Shown piece after piece: positions 6,855-7,420 of a DNA stretch of 7,420 bases. Within the stretch, counting starts at the first letter, position 1; each line of letters begins with the position of its first letter. The position numbers were made by a program, and so were the translations under genes. A model generated the notes under the pieces. It was given only the letters and a program-made list of their open reading frames with translations, did not search any database and was not told where the DNA came from. Source of the stretch: Terriglobia bacterium (GTDB lineage Bacteria; Acidobacteriota; Terriglobia; UBA7540); NCBI GenBank assembly GCA_030042795.1, contig JASHYZ010000317.1, positions 1 through 7,420 on the forward strand, given 5' to 3'.

Positions 6855-7170
6855 GGGCGTGGAGGATGTAGGACATGTTGTGATTTGGGTTTAACGTCGA
6901 GGCACCACAGCGCGGCGGAGGCGTAGTCAAACTGAAATTCTCCGTGACCTTGGTGCCGAGGAGCTTTTTCACCACGGCACGGCTTGGGCTGCAAGCAAAG
7001 GAAAAACTCACCCTAGAGATCACGGAGGCCACAGAGATCTTCTCCGTGTTTTCAGTATCCTCGGTGGTGCGTCTTTGTTGCACGCCGAGAGAGGTCGGAT
7101 TTGTAAGCCAAAGGCGTCTTGCAGATTCTTTCGCTGCCGATAAGAAAACTGGACGACAACAAAAGAGGGT
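6855..7170. repeat. Gene-free gap filled by CTCCGTG/CACGGAG inverted repeats (repeat copy 2)
   Basis: This gap of 316 bases has no convincing gene. Bases 6855-6937 show nothing I can name. TTCTCCGTG occurs twice in direct orientation (6938-6946 and 7040-7048). The complement CACGGAG (7021-7027) lies between them, so it can pair with either copy, giving alternative hairpins. Around the inner hairpin are longer imperfect arms: about 6991-7010 (AGCAAAGGAAAAACTCACC) against about 7064-7081 (GGTGGTGCGTCTTTGTTGC). The inner part matches the repeat at 5317-5390. A minus-strand reading frame through it gives the TTEDTENTEKISVASV-type peptide, which I recognise as a recurrent spurious translation of this repeat family. 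Confidence 0.6.
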
Positions 7171-7420
7171 GTGGACCTGTCTAGTCGCAGAATGTTCCTG
7201 ACGAATTGCGCAGCCGCTTTCGCCGGCGCAGCCCTGTCCGCTAGTAGTGCGCCAGCACAATCAGCGAAGCGGGGTGTGCGATTCGGGGTGCGCAGTCCGC
7301 TGCCGGATGTCGGCCTGCGTGAGCGCGCTCTCCTGGTTAAGCGTCTCGGCTACGATGGAATCGAGTTGGGCAACGAGTGGTCTGACCACACACTGGACGC
7401 GCTAAGAGAGCAGCTCGACG
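7171..7420 (+). CDS. Tat-exported sugar phosphate isomerase/epimerase-like protein, N-terminal part, cut by window edge
   Basis: The first 83 codons of a TIM-barrel protein of the sugar phosphate isomerase/epimerase (AP endonuclease family 2, xylose isomerase-like) superfamily; the rest is beyond base 7420. From the GTG at 7171 the protein begins MDLSSRRMFLTNCAAAFAGAALSASSAPAQSA. This is a twin-arginine signal (SRRMFLT) with a short hydrophobic stretch and a likely cleavage site near APAQSA. Mature sequence then shows RFGVRSPLPD (first strand) and KRLGYDGIELGNEW (second strand and typical GydGIEl motif). The catalytic and metal-binding residues lie outside the window. Starting at the ATG at 7192 would remove the twin arginines, so translation must begin earlier; an in-frame stop at 7141 bounds the choices. 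AGAGGG (7164-7169) is very close to GTG 7171 but well placed for CTG 7177. Many such secreted homologues sit in carbohydrate or inositol gene clusters, consistent with the upstream pair. Confidence 0.82.
   Translation, partial: MDLSSRRMFLTNCAAAFAGAALSASSAPAQSAKRGVRFGVRSPLPDVGLRERALLVKRLGYDGIELGNEWSDHTLDALREQLD

Noticed and set aside
6835..7260. A 141-codon minus-strand frame containing TTEDTENTEKISVASVISRVSF
   Set aside because: This peptide pattern is what the CTCTGTG-type intergenic repeat yields when translated and recurs as a spurious protein. It also overlaps the starts or ends of two real genes.

Overview
The window reads as GC-rich bacterial chromosome, most likely Acidobacteriota (Bryobacter/Solibacter-like) and less likely Verrucomicrobiota or Planctomycetota. 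Three things suggest this: a caa3-type cytochrome oxidase, a Planctomycete-type cytochrome (PSCyt1/DUF1549/DUF1553) gene paired with a DUF1501 gene, and hairpin-rich intergenic repeats of a kind I recall from those phyla. The taxonomic call is inference, because no rRNA or other marker gene is present.

Left part, minus strand (1-1723): the start of an aa3/caa3 oxidase operon. ctaC (653-1723) encodes subunit II with a CuA centre and a fused C-terminal cytochrome c domain. After a 242-base gap filled with small hairpins comes ctaD (410 to beyond base 1), subunit I, of which only the first 136 residues are in the window.

Middle (1724-2019): a divergent intergenic region of about 300 bases with no gene. 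It should hold the promoters of both divergent units. I see a weak promoter candidate for ctaC and a short imperfect tandem repeat.

Right part, plus strand (2020-7420): a secreted di-heme PSCyt1-DUF1549-DUF1553 protein of about 1069 residues, a Tat-exported DUF1501 protein (479 residues), and the start of a Tat-exported sugar phosphate isomerase/epimerase-like TIM-barrel protein. The two gaps in this series (5230-5414 and 6855-7170) carry related imperfect inverted repeats and no convincing gene. All three products appear to be sent across the cytoplasmic membrane. The gene company (DUF1549/DUF1553 + DUF1501 + sugar isomerase) is usually interpreted as periplasmic handling of complex carbohydrates, but no substrate can be deduced here.

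I found no RNA genes, CRISPR array, insertion sequence or prophage gene. I cannot claim a wholly new system. The least explained items are the di-heme/DUF1501 pair beside a cytochrome c-fused oxidase, and the structured repeats in every same-strand gap.
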